A stretch of DNA of 13,532 bases, from contig JABMOJ010000519.1 of NCBI GenBank assembly GCA_013204195.1, forward strand, positions 1 to 13,532, written 5' to 3'. Numbering within the stretch: position 1 is the first letter of the stretch; each line of letters starts with the position of its first letter. Position numbers and translations under genes: made by a program. Of this stretch, positions 1 to 7,969 are shown piece by piece. The notes below the pieces were generated by a model. The model made no database searches, had not been told where the DNA came from, and worked only from the letters and a program-made list of their open reading frames with translations. The DNA is from SAR86 cluster bacterium. GTDB lineage: Bacteria > Pseudomonadota > Gammaproteobacteria > Pseudomonadales > Azotimanducaceae.

Positions 1-2
1 AG

Positions 3-74
3 GCAGAACACAAAGCCGAGAAAACCGCCCTGCGGGCGCAAGCCCGCGCCGCGCAGAAGCCGGCACCAGGTTAG
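3..74 (+). CDS. Possible 3' end of a gene cut by the left edge
   Basis: One frame runs open from base 3 to a TAG at 72-74 and encodes about 23 residues rich in Ala, Lys, Arg and Gln, ending in KPAPG. Such low-complexity charged tails are common at protein C-termini, so this may be the end of a gene starting left of the window. The other two forward frames are also open here (to 91 and 231), but they read as Arg/Pro-rich text that looks less like protein. The product cannot be named. A GC-rich hairpin at 32-47 lies inside this tail. Confidence 0.35.
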   Translation, partial: AEHKAEKTALRAQARAAQKPAPG

Positions 75-241
75 TGCTCAAGATCGCCTAAGACTGTTAG
101 CGCCACATGCGCCACGCTCGCCATCACCTCGAGTCGCTAGCAATGCCGACCCGGTTGCTCAAGACCAGCCGCTTCGGGTTATCGCTCACGCCAAACAGCA
201 AGAACGTTGCATCTCGCCATTAAGCTTGTAAAGATAGGGCC
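75..241. other. Spacer upstream of the SirB1-like gene
   Basis: No convincing gene is visible. A 26-codon forward ORF (143-223) lacks a ribosome binding site. On the minus strand a 31-codon stretch between stops (127-219) reads in protein-like fashion (it includes SDNPKRLVLSNRVG) but has no good start and resembles nothing I can name. It may be a decayed fragment or chance. No clear sigma70 promoter was found before base 242; TTGCAT with TAAAGA is a weak match and sits too near the ATG. Confidence 0.3.
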
Positions 242-1072
242 ATGGATAAGCAAACGCTCAGAGATCAGTTCGCCGCCTGTGTGGCCCAACCAGACGCCGA
301 CATTCCACTCGACAGGGCAGCGCTGCTGATCGCGGCTGAATCTGAACCCGATCTCGACATCAAGCGATATCTCAACTATCTGGATACAACAGCGGCGCGG
401 TTTGAAGCTGACTTTGGTCGAGGGACGAATTCAGGTGTGTCGATCACCAGCCTGAACGACTTTATTTATCAAACTGAAGGCTTCAGTGGCAACATCAAAA
501 ACTATTACGAACCTCGCAACAGTTTTCTCAACCATGTGATCAATACTCATCAGGGCATTCCAATCACCCTCGCGCTGATCCACCTAGGTCTTGGCCGGCG
601 CCTGCAGTTACCGGTTCACGGCATCAGCTTTCCCGGTCATTTTCTGGTACGGTACGGCGACGATCAACAGGTGATCATTGATCCCTTTAGCGGCCGGGTG
701 TTGAGCGAAACGGACTGCCGCACACTACTCAAACAAATCGCCGGGCCCAGCGCCGTGCTGCAACCAGAATACTTAGAGGTCGCCACCAACAAGAGCATTC
801 TGATCCGAATATTGGACAACCTGAAACAAATTTTTTGGCACAACCAGGCCTGGGATGAAAGTAAGGCCTGTATCGAAAGGCAATTGTTGCTGATACCGGA
901 ACGACAGGAGTTCAATGTCCAACTGGGCGCCGTCTATGAGCGGCAGGGCAAACTAGGCCTAGCTCAGCATACCTATACCATGATCCTTGAGGCCAGCGTA
1001 GATCCAGACATCAAGGTCCTAGCCAGTCAGCGTTTGATCGCCATGGGCACCAGCAAGTCTATTATTCATTAG
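242..1072 (+). CDS. SirB1/YchA family transglutaminase-like protein with TPR tail
   Basis: This 276-residue protein has the length and layout of the SirB1/YchA (UPF0162) family. Residues about 70-155 form a transglutaminase-like core: NDFIY at 72-76, NSFLN at 93-97, GIPITLAL at 105-112, PGHFLVRY at 131-138 and DPFSG at 147-151. The last two carry the His and Asp of the usual triad. The nucleophilic Cys is not evident, since the GIPITL segment has Thr, so enzymatic activity is doubtful. Residues about 183-265 look like TPR-type helical repeats. The start ATG follows a weak AGGG-like ribosome binding site. The biochemical role of the family is unsettled; in some enterobacteria members sit beside prfA/hemK, which are not seen here. 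The gene ends 30 bases from the convergent kinase gene, with no strong terminator between them. The family call is firm; function is unknown. Confidence 0.85.
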   Translation: MDKQTLRDQFAACVAQPDADIPLDRAALLIAAESEPDLDIKRYLNYLDTTAARFEADFGRGTNSGVSITSLNDFIYQTEGFSGNIKNYYEPRNSFLNHVINTHQGIPITLALIHLGLGRRLQLPVHGISFPGHFLVRYGDDQQVIIDPFSGRVLSETDCRTLLKQIAGPSAVLQPEYLEVATNKSILIRILDNLKQIFWHNQAWDESKACIERQLLLIPERQEFNVQLGAVYERQGKLGLAQHTYTMILEASVDPDIKVLASQRLIAMGTSKSIIH

Positions 1073-1102
1073 GCGCTGACCTGCCGCTGGCTTCAGGCCA
1101 AC

Positions 1103-2125
1103 TTAAGTCTGAAGCAAGGCGAGTGCAGCCTGTGCTCGCCGAAGGACACCATTTTTTTGTTTTTCCAGATCAACGTCACGATCTTCGCCCATGGCCCCCG
1201 TTAGATAACGCTTGTACACACCTTGACCGATAGCCGCCAACCGCCAGTGAGAAAATGCCCGATAATAATTGATCTGGCTAAGGTCTCGACCCGTGTTAGC
1301 GCTATAAATATCGCATAACTCCTGACGCTCAGGATAGCCACCAACCGCGGTGGGTGATTGATCACCCTCACCTGGCAGCTCAATCTCACCGGGTGACACC
1401 CAGTTGTTCAACAGATAACCCACATCTGCTAACGGGTCACCCAGGGTGCAAAGCTCCCAATCCAAGATAGCATCCACCTTGTCGCCATTGACGATCATAT
1501 TACCCAGTCGATAATCACCATGGACGATGGTCGCACCAATCTGATCCGGCATGGTCTCGGTGAGTATACGGCAGCTTTCTTCCATCTCTGGAATCTCGTG
1601 GGTCTTGGATGCAACCCATTGTTTTGTCCAGCGATTGATCTGTCGCGACAGATACGCTTCTTTGCGGCCCAGGTCTCCGAGGCCAACCGCATCAGGATTG
1701 AGGCTATGCAGCTTCGATAAAATATCGATCACATGCAGACCAATGCCCCGTCGATGTTGCGGGGCTACCTTGAGGCCCACCACTGAATCGTTTAACACCT
1801 GCCCGCCGATAAAATCCATCACATAAAATGGCGCATCATTAACTTCCAGGTCGCGACATAAACCATAGGTTTTTGGCACTGGCACATCGGCATGCTCTAG
1901 GGCGCTGATAATCTTGTACTCGCGGCCCATATCATGCGCACTTTCGAGTACATGACCCAATGGCGGGCGGCGTAAAACAAATTGGCTGCCTGACCTATCA
2001 ACACCGAGATAGGTCAGATTCGAGTGCCCCCCGGCAATGAGCGAGAACGTGATGGGCGCCTGTAGATGAGGAACCTGGTCTTGCAGCCAGGCGGTCACCT
2101 TATCACTGTTAATTCCTTCTACCAC
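1103..2125 (-). CDS. APH-type phosphotransferase, ACAD10/11-N and LvaA-like (probable acyl-CoA-linked kinase)
   Basis: This is a kinase-fold protein of the aminoglycoside phosphotransferase superfamily, subgroup found N-terminally in ACAD10/ACAD11 and as stand-alone bacterial proteins such as LvaA. Counted from GTG 2125, it shows GGHSNLT (32-38), the subgroup-typical LRRPPLGHVLESAHDM (51-66), APFYVMDF (98-105), the catalytic loop HGDYRLGN (202-209; Asp204, Asn209) and metal-binding DWE (Asp222). Known members phosphorylate 4-hydroxyacyl-CoAs; the substrate here is unknown. Start choice: AAAGGAG (2133-2139) is only one base from ATG 2131 but seven from the in-frame GTG 2125, so GTG gives 340 residues with ideal spacing; ATG 2131 gives 342. 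The frame stays open to 2293, but those extra 54 codons do not match the family. It lies on the same strand as the CoA-transferase, 460 bases downstream. It is not an antibiotic-resistance enzyme on this evidence. Confidence 0.88.
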   Translation of the reverse strand: MVEGINSDKVTAWLQDQVPHLQAPITFSLIAGGHSNLTYLGVDRSGSQFVLRRPPLGHVLESAHDMGREYKIISALEHADVPVPKTYGLCRDLEVNDAPFYVMDFIGGQVLNDSVVGLKVAPQHRRGIGLHVIDILSKLHSLNPDAVGLGDLGRKEAYLSRQINRWTKQWVASKTHEIPEMEESCRILTETMPDQIGATIVHGDYRLGNMIVNGDKVDAILDWELCTLGDPLADVGYLLNNWVSPGEIELPGEGDQSPTAVGGYPERQELCDIYSANTGRDLSQINYYRAFSHWRLAAIGQGVYKRYLTGAMGEDRDVDLEKQKNGVLRRAQAALALLQT

Positions 2126-2132
2126 GTTCATG

Positions 2133-2139
2133 CTCCTTT
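2133..2139 (-). promoter_or_regulatory. Ribosome binding site deciding the kinase start
   Basis: On the minus strand this reads AAAGGAG, a near-perfect Shine-Dalgarno match. It is one base from ATG 2131 and seven from GTG 2125, which favours the GTG. Confidence 0.6.
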
Positions 2140-2427
2140 CAAAGTATTCCGGGCATTGTCTTTGGACACACACCCCTGTATTCGTCGGTATGACTTTATA
2201 CCGCCGTACTTCTAGCTGGTGCCAGGCCTGATAGGAGGCAAGCTCACCGCAACGGCGATCATTATTCTGTTCCGCGAGCCATGACCCAAACACCGCAGAC
2301 TCTGCGGCTATGGCACTTTGACATCAACGTTTGAGCCGCCAGCCAATTCAACTTTGGCGTGATCTACGGCAGCAGATTTGCTCGAGTATAAAGCTGAGTC
2401 GCCGGCGCTGCTAGTCGCGCTGGCGCG

Positions 2428-2489
2428 TATCTCACCCAATTTTGCCTCAACTCACCGAAAACTCACTGAATACCCATATCTCGCCCAAT
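2428..2489. repeat. Short direct repeats (CTCRCYS units)
   Basis: TATCTCACCCAAT at 2428-2440 recurs as TATCTCGCCCAAT at 2477-2489 (12 of 13 bases). Between them lies a tandem pair, AACTCACCGAA at 2449-2459 and AACTCACTGAA at 2460-2470 (10 of 11). The shared core therefore occurs four times, at 2431, 2451, 2462 and 2481. The steps of 20, 11 and 19 bases are near whole helical turns. Confidence 0.5.
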
Positions 2490-2589
2490 GCTAGTTGGTA
2501 AAAAACTGGGGAAGCCGCGATCGCCATTCTCGATAAATCTAGGCACGGTGAACCCCGACTCAGGGCACTAGAGTCTTGTTAAAGGCGAA

Positions 2590-3792
2590 TCAAGCCTCAC
2601 CCTGAGCGATCGAACCGGATTGCAACAAATCGTTTATTTCTGTCTCTGCGTAGCCAAGCTCAACCAAGACTTCTCGACTGTGAGCGCCAATCGCCGGCGC
2701 CTCAGTGGGCACCCTCTTGGGCCGACCGGCAACATTGATCGGGCTGGCAACTGTCCATTGGTAGTCCGGGTGGCGAGAATCTGTCTTGATAATGATTTCG
2801 TTCTCGATCAGGTGCGCATCAACAACCACGTCACTGTTCTTCTCTACAACGCTGAAGGTCACTTGTTCCTTATCCAGCTTGACGACTAACTCATCTAACT
2901 TAGCGCCTGCAAATGCCTCGGCGAACATGACTTTGACCTCATCGCGCAAACTCATCACCCCTGCCATATCCGCAAAACGTGGCTCGATAAGCCACTCCGG
3001 ATGACCCAATGCTCGGCAGAGTCTTGGCCACTCCCGTTGCGGCGCCGGGCCGACCAGCACGATATAGCGATCATCCCGGGTCTTATAGGACAACACGAAC
3101 GGGCTACGATAACCATGTTGGTCCAGAATCGTGGCAAGATCATAACCGGCAATGACACCTTGCAGATGCATGCCGTTTGACCAGGCGCCATTAGCGACCA
3201 GTGAGGTGGACACACAAGCACCGATGCCAGTGCGTTCGCGGTCGTACAGCGCTAGCATGATGACGCCGAACAAGGACATGGCGCTGGCATGATCACCGAC
3301 GCCACCAACACCATTAACCGGCGCGCCACCCAGTGGCTTCATCATATCCATGATGCCCGTTCTCGCCCACCAGGCGGCGAGATCAAAGGCCCGCTTGCTT
3401 CGATCAGGTCCGCGGGTACCGTAGCCGGTGATCTGGGCGAAGATAAGCCTTGGGTTACGCTGCTTGAGGAATTCATATTCGAGTTCGTACAGGGCTAATT
3501 GCTCGGCATTGAAATTCACTACAAGCACATCGGCTTGGTCAATCAGGCGATGCATCACTTCCCGCCCTTCTGCCTGCTTCAAATCCAGCGCCAGGGCGCG
3601 CTTGTTCCTTGAGGTTAGCTGCCAGTTATAATCGGTGCGATAGCGCGCAGCCAGGCTGCGATATGAATCACCCGTCGGCGGCTCGATCTTGATGACATCG
3701 GCACCAAAGTCAGCCATCACCGTTGTTGCTGCCGGGCCAGCCACGTAGGATGCTGCATCGATCACTTTTAAGCCTGCCAATAAAAATGTCAT
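2590..3792 (-). CDS. CaiB/BaiF family class III CoA-transferase
   Basis: This 400-residue protein matches the class III CoA-transferase family, which moves CoA between carboxylic acids through an aspartyl-CoA thioester (relatives include formyl-CoA transferase, CaiB, BaiF and alpha-methylacyl-CoA racemase). Seen, counted from ATG 3792: the family-typical start LAGLKVIDAASYVAGPAATTVMADFGADVIKIEPP (about 5-39), TSRNKRALALDLK (60-72), GYGTRGPD (123-130), and GGVGDHASAM with the probable catalytic Asp at 167, close to Asp169 of Frc. The substrate pair cannot be read from sequence. Start: ATG 3792 or the adjacent GTG 3795; AGAGG lies nine or six bases upstream, so both work. It is divergent from the acyl-CoA synthetase across 250 bases, which suggests related CoA-activation roles, and lies upstream of the kinase on the same strand. 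Confidence 0.9.
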   Translation of the reverse strand: MTFLLAGLKVIDAASYVAGPAATTVMADFGADVIKIEPPTGDSYRSLAARYRTDYNWQLTSRNKRALALDLKQAEGREVMHRLIDQADVLVVNFNAEQLALYELEYEFLKQRNPRLIFAQITGYGTRGPDRSKRAFDLAAWWARTGIMDMMKPLGGAPVNGVGGVGDHASAMSLFGVIMLALYDRERTGIGACVSTSLVANGAWSNGMHLQGVIAGYDLATILDQHGYRSPFVLSYKTRDDRYIVLVGPAPQREWPRLCRALGHPEWLIEPRFADMAGVMSLRDEVKVMFAEAFAGAKLDELVVKLDKEQVTFSVVEKNSDVVVDAHLIENEIIIKTDSRHPDYQWTVASPINVAGRPKRVPTEAPAIGAHSREVLVELGYAETEINDLLQSGSIAQGEA

Positions 3793-3795
3793 CAC

Positions 3796-4046
3796 TTCTC
3801 GCCTCTAGACTAGTCGAACACAGGCTTGAGCGCCTGCACTCCCATGAATATCACCATCTTCTCCGCGCCAGTCAAACTAATTAGGATTGCATCGAGGCAC
3901 GAGAATCCCTATCTTAACCAACTTTAGACGGCACATTGGTGCCACGTGAAATTTATAAACAGTCTGATCCATCGGCGGCGCAAACGTAAAGCTGGTTGAC
4001 GACGTGTGTTTACATCACTGATTTATTATGACTCTAAGGGAGCCAA
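3796..4046. promoter_or_regulatory. Divergent control region, CoA-transferase and acyl-CoA synthetase
   Basis: The two genes face away from each other, so promoters in both directions are expected. A small inverted repeat, GGCAC-ATTG-GTGCC (3930-3943), overlaps a CACGTG palindrome (3943-3948), a plausible site for a regulator. Toward the synthetase, TTGACG (3996-4001) resembles a -35 box, but the only good -10-like sequence (TATTAT, about 4024) is about 22 bases away, too far for a standard promoter. AAGGGAG at 4036-4042 is the synthetase ribosome binding site. No promoter is confidently assigned. Confidence 0.4.
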
Positions 4047-5750
4047 GTGAGCATGTATCAAGCCTTAAAAACCGTCTGGAATGAATTGACCAGCCCAGGA
4101 CAACCATTTGCAATCACCTCTGTCGAGGTCCGCGGACAATCCATCAAGGCGTACGCTGCGGCGCCACCCAGTCTGCGCGAGATGTGGCTGGCCAGCGCGG
4201 CCTTCGCCGACCGTGATTACCTGGTTTATGAAAATGAGCGCTGGACCTATAGCGACGCGCACCGCGATGTGGCCGCCATCGCAAACTGGATGGCGAAACA
4301 AGGTATCAAGCAAGGCGACCGAGTGGCGATCGCCATGCGAAACTACCCAGAGTGGTTACTGCTTTACTGGGCTTGTGTTTCTCAGGGTATCGCGGTTGTG
4401 GGCGTCAATGCCTGGTGGGTCGCTGGTGAACTGGCCTTCGGTCTTGAAGACTCGGCGCCAAAATTGCTGATCTGCGATCAGGAACGTCTGGACCGGTTCA
4501 ATGAAATCAAGGATCAATTTCCGGACTTGCCAGTGGTTGGCGTCAGACTCAAAGCACCCGTTGATGGTGTCATTGATTTCAGTGCAATGCTCAAAGATGG
4601 CGGCGAATTACCTGCCGCCAGCATAGACCCTGACGAAGATGCCTGTATTTTCTATACCTCGGGCACCACTGGTCGACCCAAAGGGGCCCAGTTGACTCAC
4701 CGTGGCTGCGTCAATAACGTCATGAACCTGGCTTTCTGGGGAACCGCCATGAGCCATTCCCTGGCCCGCGCCAACAATATGCCACCACCTGATCCCAGCG
4801 TCGCGCCAATCGCCGCGGGTTTGATTACCACACCGCTGTTTCATGTGACCGCGAACAATTGCATGGCTCAAGGCACCACCCTGTCCGGCGGCAAGCTGGT
4901 TCATATGTATCGCTGGGACGCCGGTGACGCACTAAAAATTATCGCCAAGGAACGAATCACCAGCATGTCTGGCGTACCCGTCATGTCACGGGAACTGATT
5001 AGTCATCCGGACTTCGACAAGCACGATACTTCTAGTCTGTTGACCGTTTCAGGTGGTGGCGCCCAAGTTCAGCCCGATCTTGTGGGCAAGATTGATCGAG
5101 CCGTCAAGACCGCCCGTCCTGGCACCGGCTATGGCATGACAGAAACCTGCGGCATTATCACGTCTATCGGTGGCGACTTCTTTGTGGATCGACCGGATAG
5201 CTGTGGTCCGGCCATGCCGAACTTCGAGGCCAAGTGCGTCGATGCCGAAGGCAATGAAGTGCCTCAAGGCAGCGTCGGCGAACTCTGGGTCAAAGGTGCC
5301 TGTGTCATTAAAGGCTACTTGAATCGTGCTGAGGCCACCGCTGAATCGATCACCGACGGCTGGCTTCACACGGGCGATGTGGCGCGTATGGATGAAGATG
5401 GTTTTATCTATATTGTCGATCGCATCAAAGACATGGTCTTACGGGGTGGTGAAAATATTTACTGCGCTGAAGTCGAGGCTGTGCTGTTCAACTTGGATGT
5501 CATCAAGGAATGTAGCGTCTTCGGTATTCCTGATGATCGTCTGGGTGAAGAAGTTGGGGTGGCCATTGTGTTGAAGCCGGGCACGCTCATTACCGCTGAC
5601 GAGATCCGCGCTCACAGCGCGGTCCAAATGGCCAAGCACAAGATTCCACGCTATATCTGGATCCTAGAGCAGCCATTACCACGCAACGCCAGCGGCAAAT
5701 TTCTCAAACGCGAACTCAGAGAATCCTTAGCCTTGCAAGACGCGATCTAA
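4047..5750 (+). CDS. AMP-forming acyl-CoA synthetase (fatty-acid-CoA ligase-like)
   Basis: This cytosolic ANL-superfamily ligase activates a carboxylic acid with ATP and CoA through an acyl-adenylate. Its 567 residues show the full motif set: phosphate-binding YTSGTTGRPKG (203-213), TTPLFHVTAN (261-270), GYGMTETCG (361-369), GWLHTGDVARMDEDGF (438-453) with ribose-binding Asp444, the hinge DRIKDM (458-463), and PRNASGKFLKRELRE (545-559) with the adenylation Lys551. This layout fits medium- or long-chain fatty acid and related acid ligases; chain length cannot be read. The start is taken as GTG 4047 because TAAGG (4035-4039) is seven bases upstream; ATG 4053 is an alternative two codons in. It diverges from the CaiB-type gene and ends at a strong hairpin shared with the convergent radical SAM gene. 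Confidence 0.93.
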   Translation: MSMYQALKTVWNELTSPGQPFAITSVEVRGQSIKAYAAAPPSLREMWLASAAFADRDYLVYENERWTYSDAHRDVAAIANWMAKQGIKQGDRVAIAMRNYPEWLLLYWACVSQGIAVVGVNAWWVAGELAFGLEDSAPKLLICDQERLDRFNEIKDQFPDLPVVGVRLKAPVDGVIDFSAMLKDGGELPAASIDPDEDACIFYTSGTTGRPKGAQLTHRGCVNNVMNLAFWGTAMSHSLARANNMPPPDPSVAPIAAGLITTPLFHVTANNCMAQGTTLSGGKLVHMYRWDAGDALKIIAKERITSMSGVPVMSRELISHPDFDKHDTSSLLTVSGGGAQVQPDLVGKIDRAVKTARPGTGYGMTETCGIITSIGGDFFVDRPDSCGPAMPNFEAKCVDAEGNEVPQGSVGELWVKGACVIKGYLNRAEATAESITDGWLHTGDVARMDEDGFIYIVDRIKDMVLRGGENIYCAEVEAVLFNLDVIKECSVFGIPDDRLGEEVGVAIVLKPGTLITADEIRAHSAVQMAKHKIPRYIWILEQPLPRNASGKFLKRELRESLALQDAI

Positions 5751-5760
5751 GTCGCTGCCA

Positions 5761-5798
5761 TCAGGTACCGCCAGACATCTCGTCCTGGCGGTATCTGA
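5761..5798. terminator. Strong hairpin between convergent genes, likely bidirectional terminator
   Basis: Bases 5761-5774 (TCAGGTACCGCCAG) pair with 5785-5798 (CTGGCGGTATCTGA) to give a 14-bp stem with a single G-U type pair and a 10-base loop. It lies in the 51-base space between the synthetase and radical SAM gene ends. Neither side has a proper T-tract, so it may stop transcription weakly or protect RNA 3' ends. Confidence 0.6.
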
Positions 5799-5801
5799 GG
5801 C

Positions 5802-7931
5802 TTATTTCTGGTTATTCGGTTGGTTCGGCTTGCTCTTGCCTTTGGTCGGCAGCGCAGGAATCGTCGGCAGGCCTGTATGTTGCGTCCGAAAGAATTTCCC
5901 ACCTTTGAGCCCATGAGGCTTGCTGTACTGCGTCAAGGGTATGAGATGCATCTTGCCATTGCCGATAAGGTCGTGGCGGCCCATTTTCTTCAGTGCAACA
6001 CGCAACATAGGCCAGTTTTCCGGATCATGGTAACGCAACAATGCCTTGTGCAGGCGCCGTTGACGGGTCCCTTTGGGCACATTCACATCTTCTGAACTGC
6101 GGCCAACTCGCTTCAACGGGTTCTTACCGGAGTGATACATGGCGGTTGCCGACGCCATGGGCGACGGGTAAAACGATTGCACCTGGTCGGCCTTGAAACC
6201 ATTACGTTTCAGCCATAGCGCCAGATTCAACATATCTTCTTCGGTGGTTCCAGGATGACCCGCGATAAAATAAGGTATCAGGTACTGTTCCTTGCCCGCC
6301 TCGCGAGAAAACCGCTCGAACATCTCCTTGAACTCATCATAAGTTCCAATCCCCGGCTTCATCATCTTAGACAGAGGACCCTGCTCAGTGTGTTCCGGCG
6401 CAATCTTTAAATAACCGCCCACATGCTCGGTTACCAACTCCTTCACATACTCCGGGGTTTTAACCGCCAGGTCATAACGCAAGCCAGAGGCAATGAGTAC
6501 CTTTTTCACACCTTTGATCTCTCGCGCATTGCGGTACAGGGAAATCAAGGGTGTCTGGTCTGTATCCAAATTCTTGCAGATATTCGGGTAAACACAGGAC
6601 AGACGCCGACAGCTGGATTCAATCTCCTTGGTCTTGCAGGCCAGGCGCCACATATTCGCTGTCGGTCCACCCAAGTCGGAAATAATACCCGTGAACCCTG
6701 GGGTTTTATCTCGAATATTTTCAATCTCATCGAGAATGGAAGACTCTGAGCGGCTCTGGATAATTCGGCCTTCATGTTCGGTAATTGAGCAAAAACTACA
6801 ACCGCCAAAACAGCCACGCATGATGTTCACGGAAAATCGAATCATATCGTAGGCTGGGATCACAGCATCGCCATACTGCGGATGGGGAATGCGCTGATAA
6901 GGTCGCTCGAAGACCCAATCCATTTCTTCCGTGGTCAGCGGGATCGGTGGCGGATTAAGCCAGACGAACCGATCGCCGTGGGCCTGCACCAGCGCTCTGG
7001 CATTATGCGGATTGGTTTCACGATGGAGGATTCGCGAGGTATGGGCATACAACAGCTTGTCTTCTCGAACCTCTTCATAGGCCGGCAGCCGAATATAGGT
7101 CAATTGCTGCTGGCGAGCCGCCTCTGCGGGATCAGTCATGCGAATAACCGCCGCCTTTGGCTCAACATTATCGCTGACTTGGTCCTCTGCCAGGGTCGAT
7201 GCATCAATTTCTTGCACGTCAGTAGGTAAGGTCGAAAGCGCGAACGCCGTCCCACGGATATTACGGATAGCATCTACCGGCTCACCGTTAGCTAGTCGAT
7301 GAGAAACCTCGATGATCGCCCGTTCCGCATTGCCATATAATAACAGGTCAGCCTTGGCATCGAGCAGGATGGAACGCCTGACTTTCTCACTCCAATAATC
7401 AAAATGGGCAATCCGGCGCAGACTAGCTTCGATGCTGCCGATAACAATCGGCACATCAGGAAAAGCCTCGCGGCAGCGCTGAGAGTAGACAATCACCGCC
7501 CGATCTGGCCGTTTACCGCCAATATTGCCGGCGGTGTAGGCATCGTCGTGACGAATTTTCTTATCCGACGTATAGCGATTGATCATCGAATCCATATTGC
7601 CGGCGGCGACGCCATAGTAAAGATTCGGCCGGCCCAACTGCTCAAAATCGGCGGTTGAAGTCCAATCTGGCTGGGCGATAATCCCAACCCGAAATCCCTG
7701 GGCTTCCAAAACCCGACCGATGACCGCCATACCGAAGCTAGGGTGATCCACATAGGCATCACCTGTGACCACGATAATGTCGCAGCTATCCCAGCCCAGC
7801 GCATCCATCTCGGCGCGACTGGTGGGTAAAAACGGCGCAATGCCGAAACATTCGGCCCAATAGGGTCGATAATCAAAGATACGGGTCGTTTCAGCGGGCT
7901 GTTGCATGGACTGGGGCGCGGGTAGGTGCAT
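5802..7931 (-). CDS. ygiQ: YgiQ family radical SAM protein
   Basis: This 709-residue protein closely follows the E. coli YgiQ (UPF0313) pattern and length. An N-terminal region with [22 protein letters not shown] (46-67) and HDDAYTAGN (128-136), resembling a cobalamin-binding-type fold, precedes the radical SAM core. That core carries CFGGCSFC with cluster cysteines 374, 378 and 381, followed by [13 protein letters not shown]. Later conserved blocks are [35 protein letters not shown] and [17 protein letters not shown]. The tail is Lys/Asn/Pro-rich and ends [11 protein letters not shown], shorter than in E. coli. The protein should bind a [4Fe-4S] cluster and cleave SAM; its substrate is unknown. 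The start is ATG 7931, though a TATAAT box ends only ten bases upstream and no ribosome binding site is visible; ATG 7907 (residue 9) also fits the family. Confidence 0.93.
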   Translation of the reverse strand: MHLPAPQSMQQPAETTRIFDYRPYWAECFGIAPFLPTSRAEMDALGWDSCDIIVVTGDAYVDHPSFGMAVIGRVLEAQGFRVGIIAQPDWTSTADFEQLGRPNLYYGVAAGNMDSMINRYTSDKKIRHDDAYTAGNIGGKRPDRAVIVYSQRCREAFPDVPIVIGSIEASLRRIAHFDYWSEKVRRSILLDAKADLLLYGNAERAIIEVSHRLANGEPVDAIRNIRGTAFALSTLPTDVQEIDASTLAEDQVSDNVEPKAAVIRMTDPAEAARQQQLTYIRLPAYEEVREDKLLYAHTSRILHRETNPHNARALVQAHGDRFVWLNPPPIPLTTEEMDWVFERPYQRIPHPQYGDAVIPAYDMIRFSVNIMRGCFGGCSFCSITEHEGRIIQSRSESSILDEIENIRDKTPGFTGIISDLGGPTANMWRLACKTKEIESSCRRLSCVYPNICKNLDTDQTPLISLYRNAREIKGVKKVLIASGLRYDLAVKTPEYVKELVTEHVGGYLKIAPEHTEQGPLSKMMKPGIGTYDEFKEMFERFSREAGKEQYLIPYFIAGHPGTTEEDMLNLALWLKRNGFKADQVQSFYPSPMASATAMYHSGKNPLKRVGRSSEDVNVPKGTRQRRLHKALLRYHDPENWPMLRVALKKMGRHDLIGNGKMHLIPLTQYSKPHGLKGGKFFRTQHTGLPTIPALPTKGKSKPNQPNNQK

Positions 7932-7941
7932 TTCGAGCAGT

Positions 7942-7969
7942 ATTATACGTGATGAACTCGCCGGTGTAA
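7942..7969 (-). promoter_or_regulatory. Probable sigma70 promoter of the ygiQ-like gene
   Basis: On the minus strand, TTACAC (7964-7969) and a perfect TATAAT (7942-7947) are 16 bases apart. Initiation about seven bases beyond TATAAT would fall near 7935, leaving a leader of roughly four bases before ATG 7931. The -35 box lies inside the 12-bp palindrome at 7964-7975. Confidence 0.5.

Larger units (their letters stand above)
2132..2589. other. Gene-free gap with short repeats between kinase and CoA-transferase
   Basis: No gene is supported here; the upstream extension of the kinase frame (to 2293) looks non-coding. Structures seen are a 15-base odd palindrome at 2293-2307 (arms CCGCAGA and TCTGCGG around one C), an 8-bp hairpin with one G-U pair at 2401-2408/2417-2424, and CTCACCC-like repeats between 2428 and 2489. 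The gap should hold the kinase promoter on the minus strand and the end of the CoA-transferase transcript. No convincing -35/-10 pair or T-tract terminator was found. Confidence 0.5.

Noticed and set aside
127..219. Minus-strand stretch including SDNPKRLVLSNRVG, with a passing likeness to the start of trehalose-phosphate synthases
   Set aside because: It is only 31 codons long, is closed by stops on both sides, lacks a suitable start, and the likeness covers a few residues only.
1103..2125. Aminoglycoside resistance gene
   Set aside because: The RRPPLGHVLESAHDM and APFYVMDF blocks place it in the acyl-CoA-linked subgroup, not among resistance phosphotransferases.
2132..2293. Extension of the kinase frame upstream to ATG 2293
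   Set aside because: The extra 54 residues do not match the family, and a strong ribosome binding site lies at 2133-2139 immediately before the family-consistent start.
3810..3857. A 15-codon minus-strand ORF in the CoA-transferase leader, possibly a leader peptide
   Set aside because: GGAG is only three bases from its ATG, the peptide shows no run of regulatory codons, and such short ORFs are frequent by chance.
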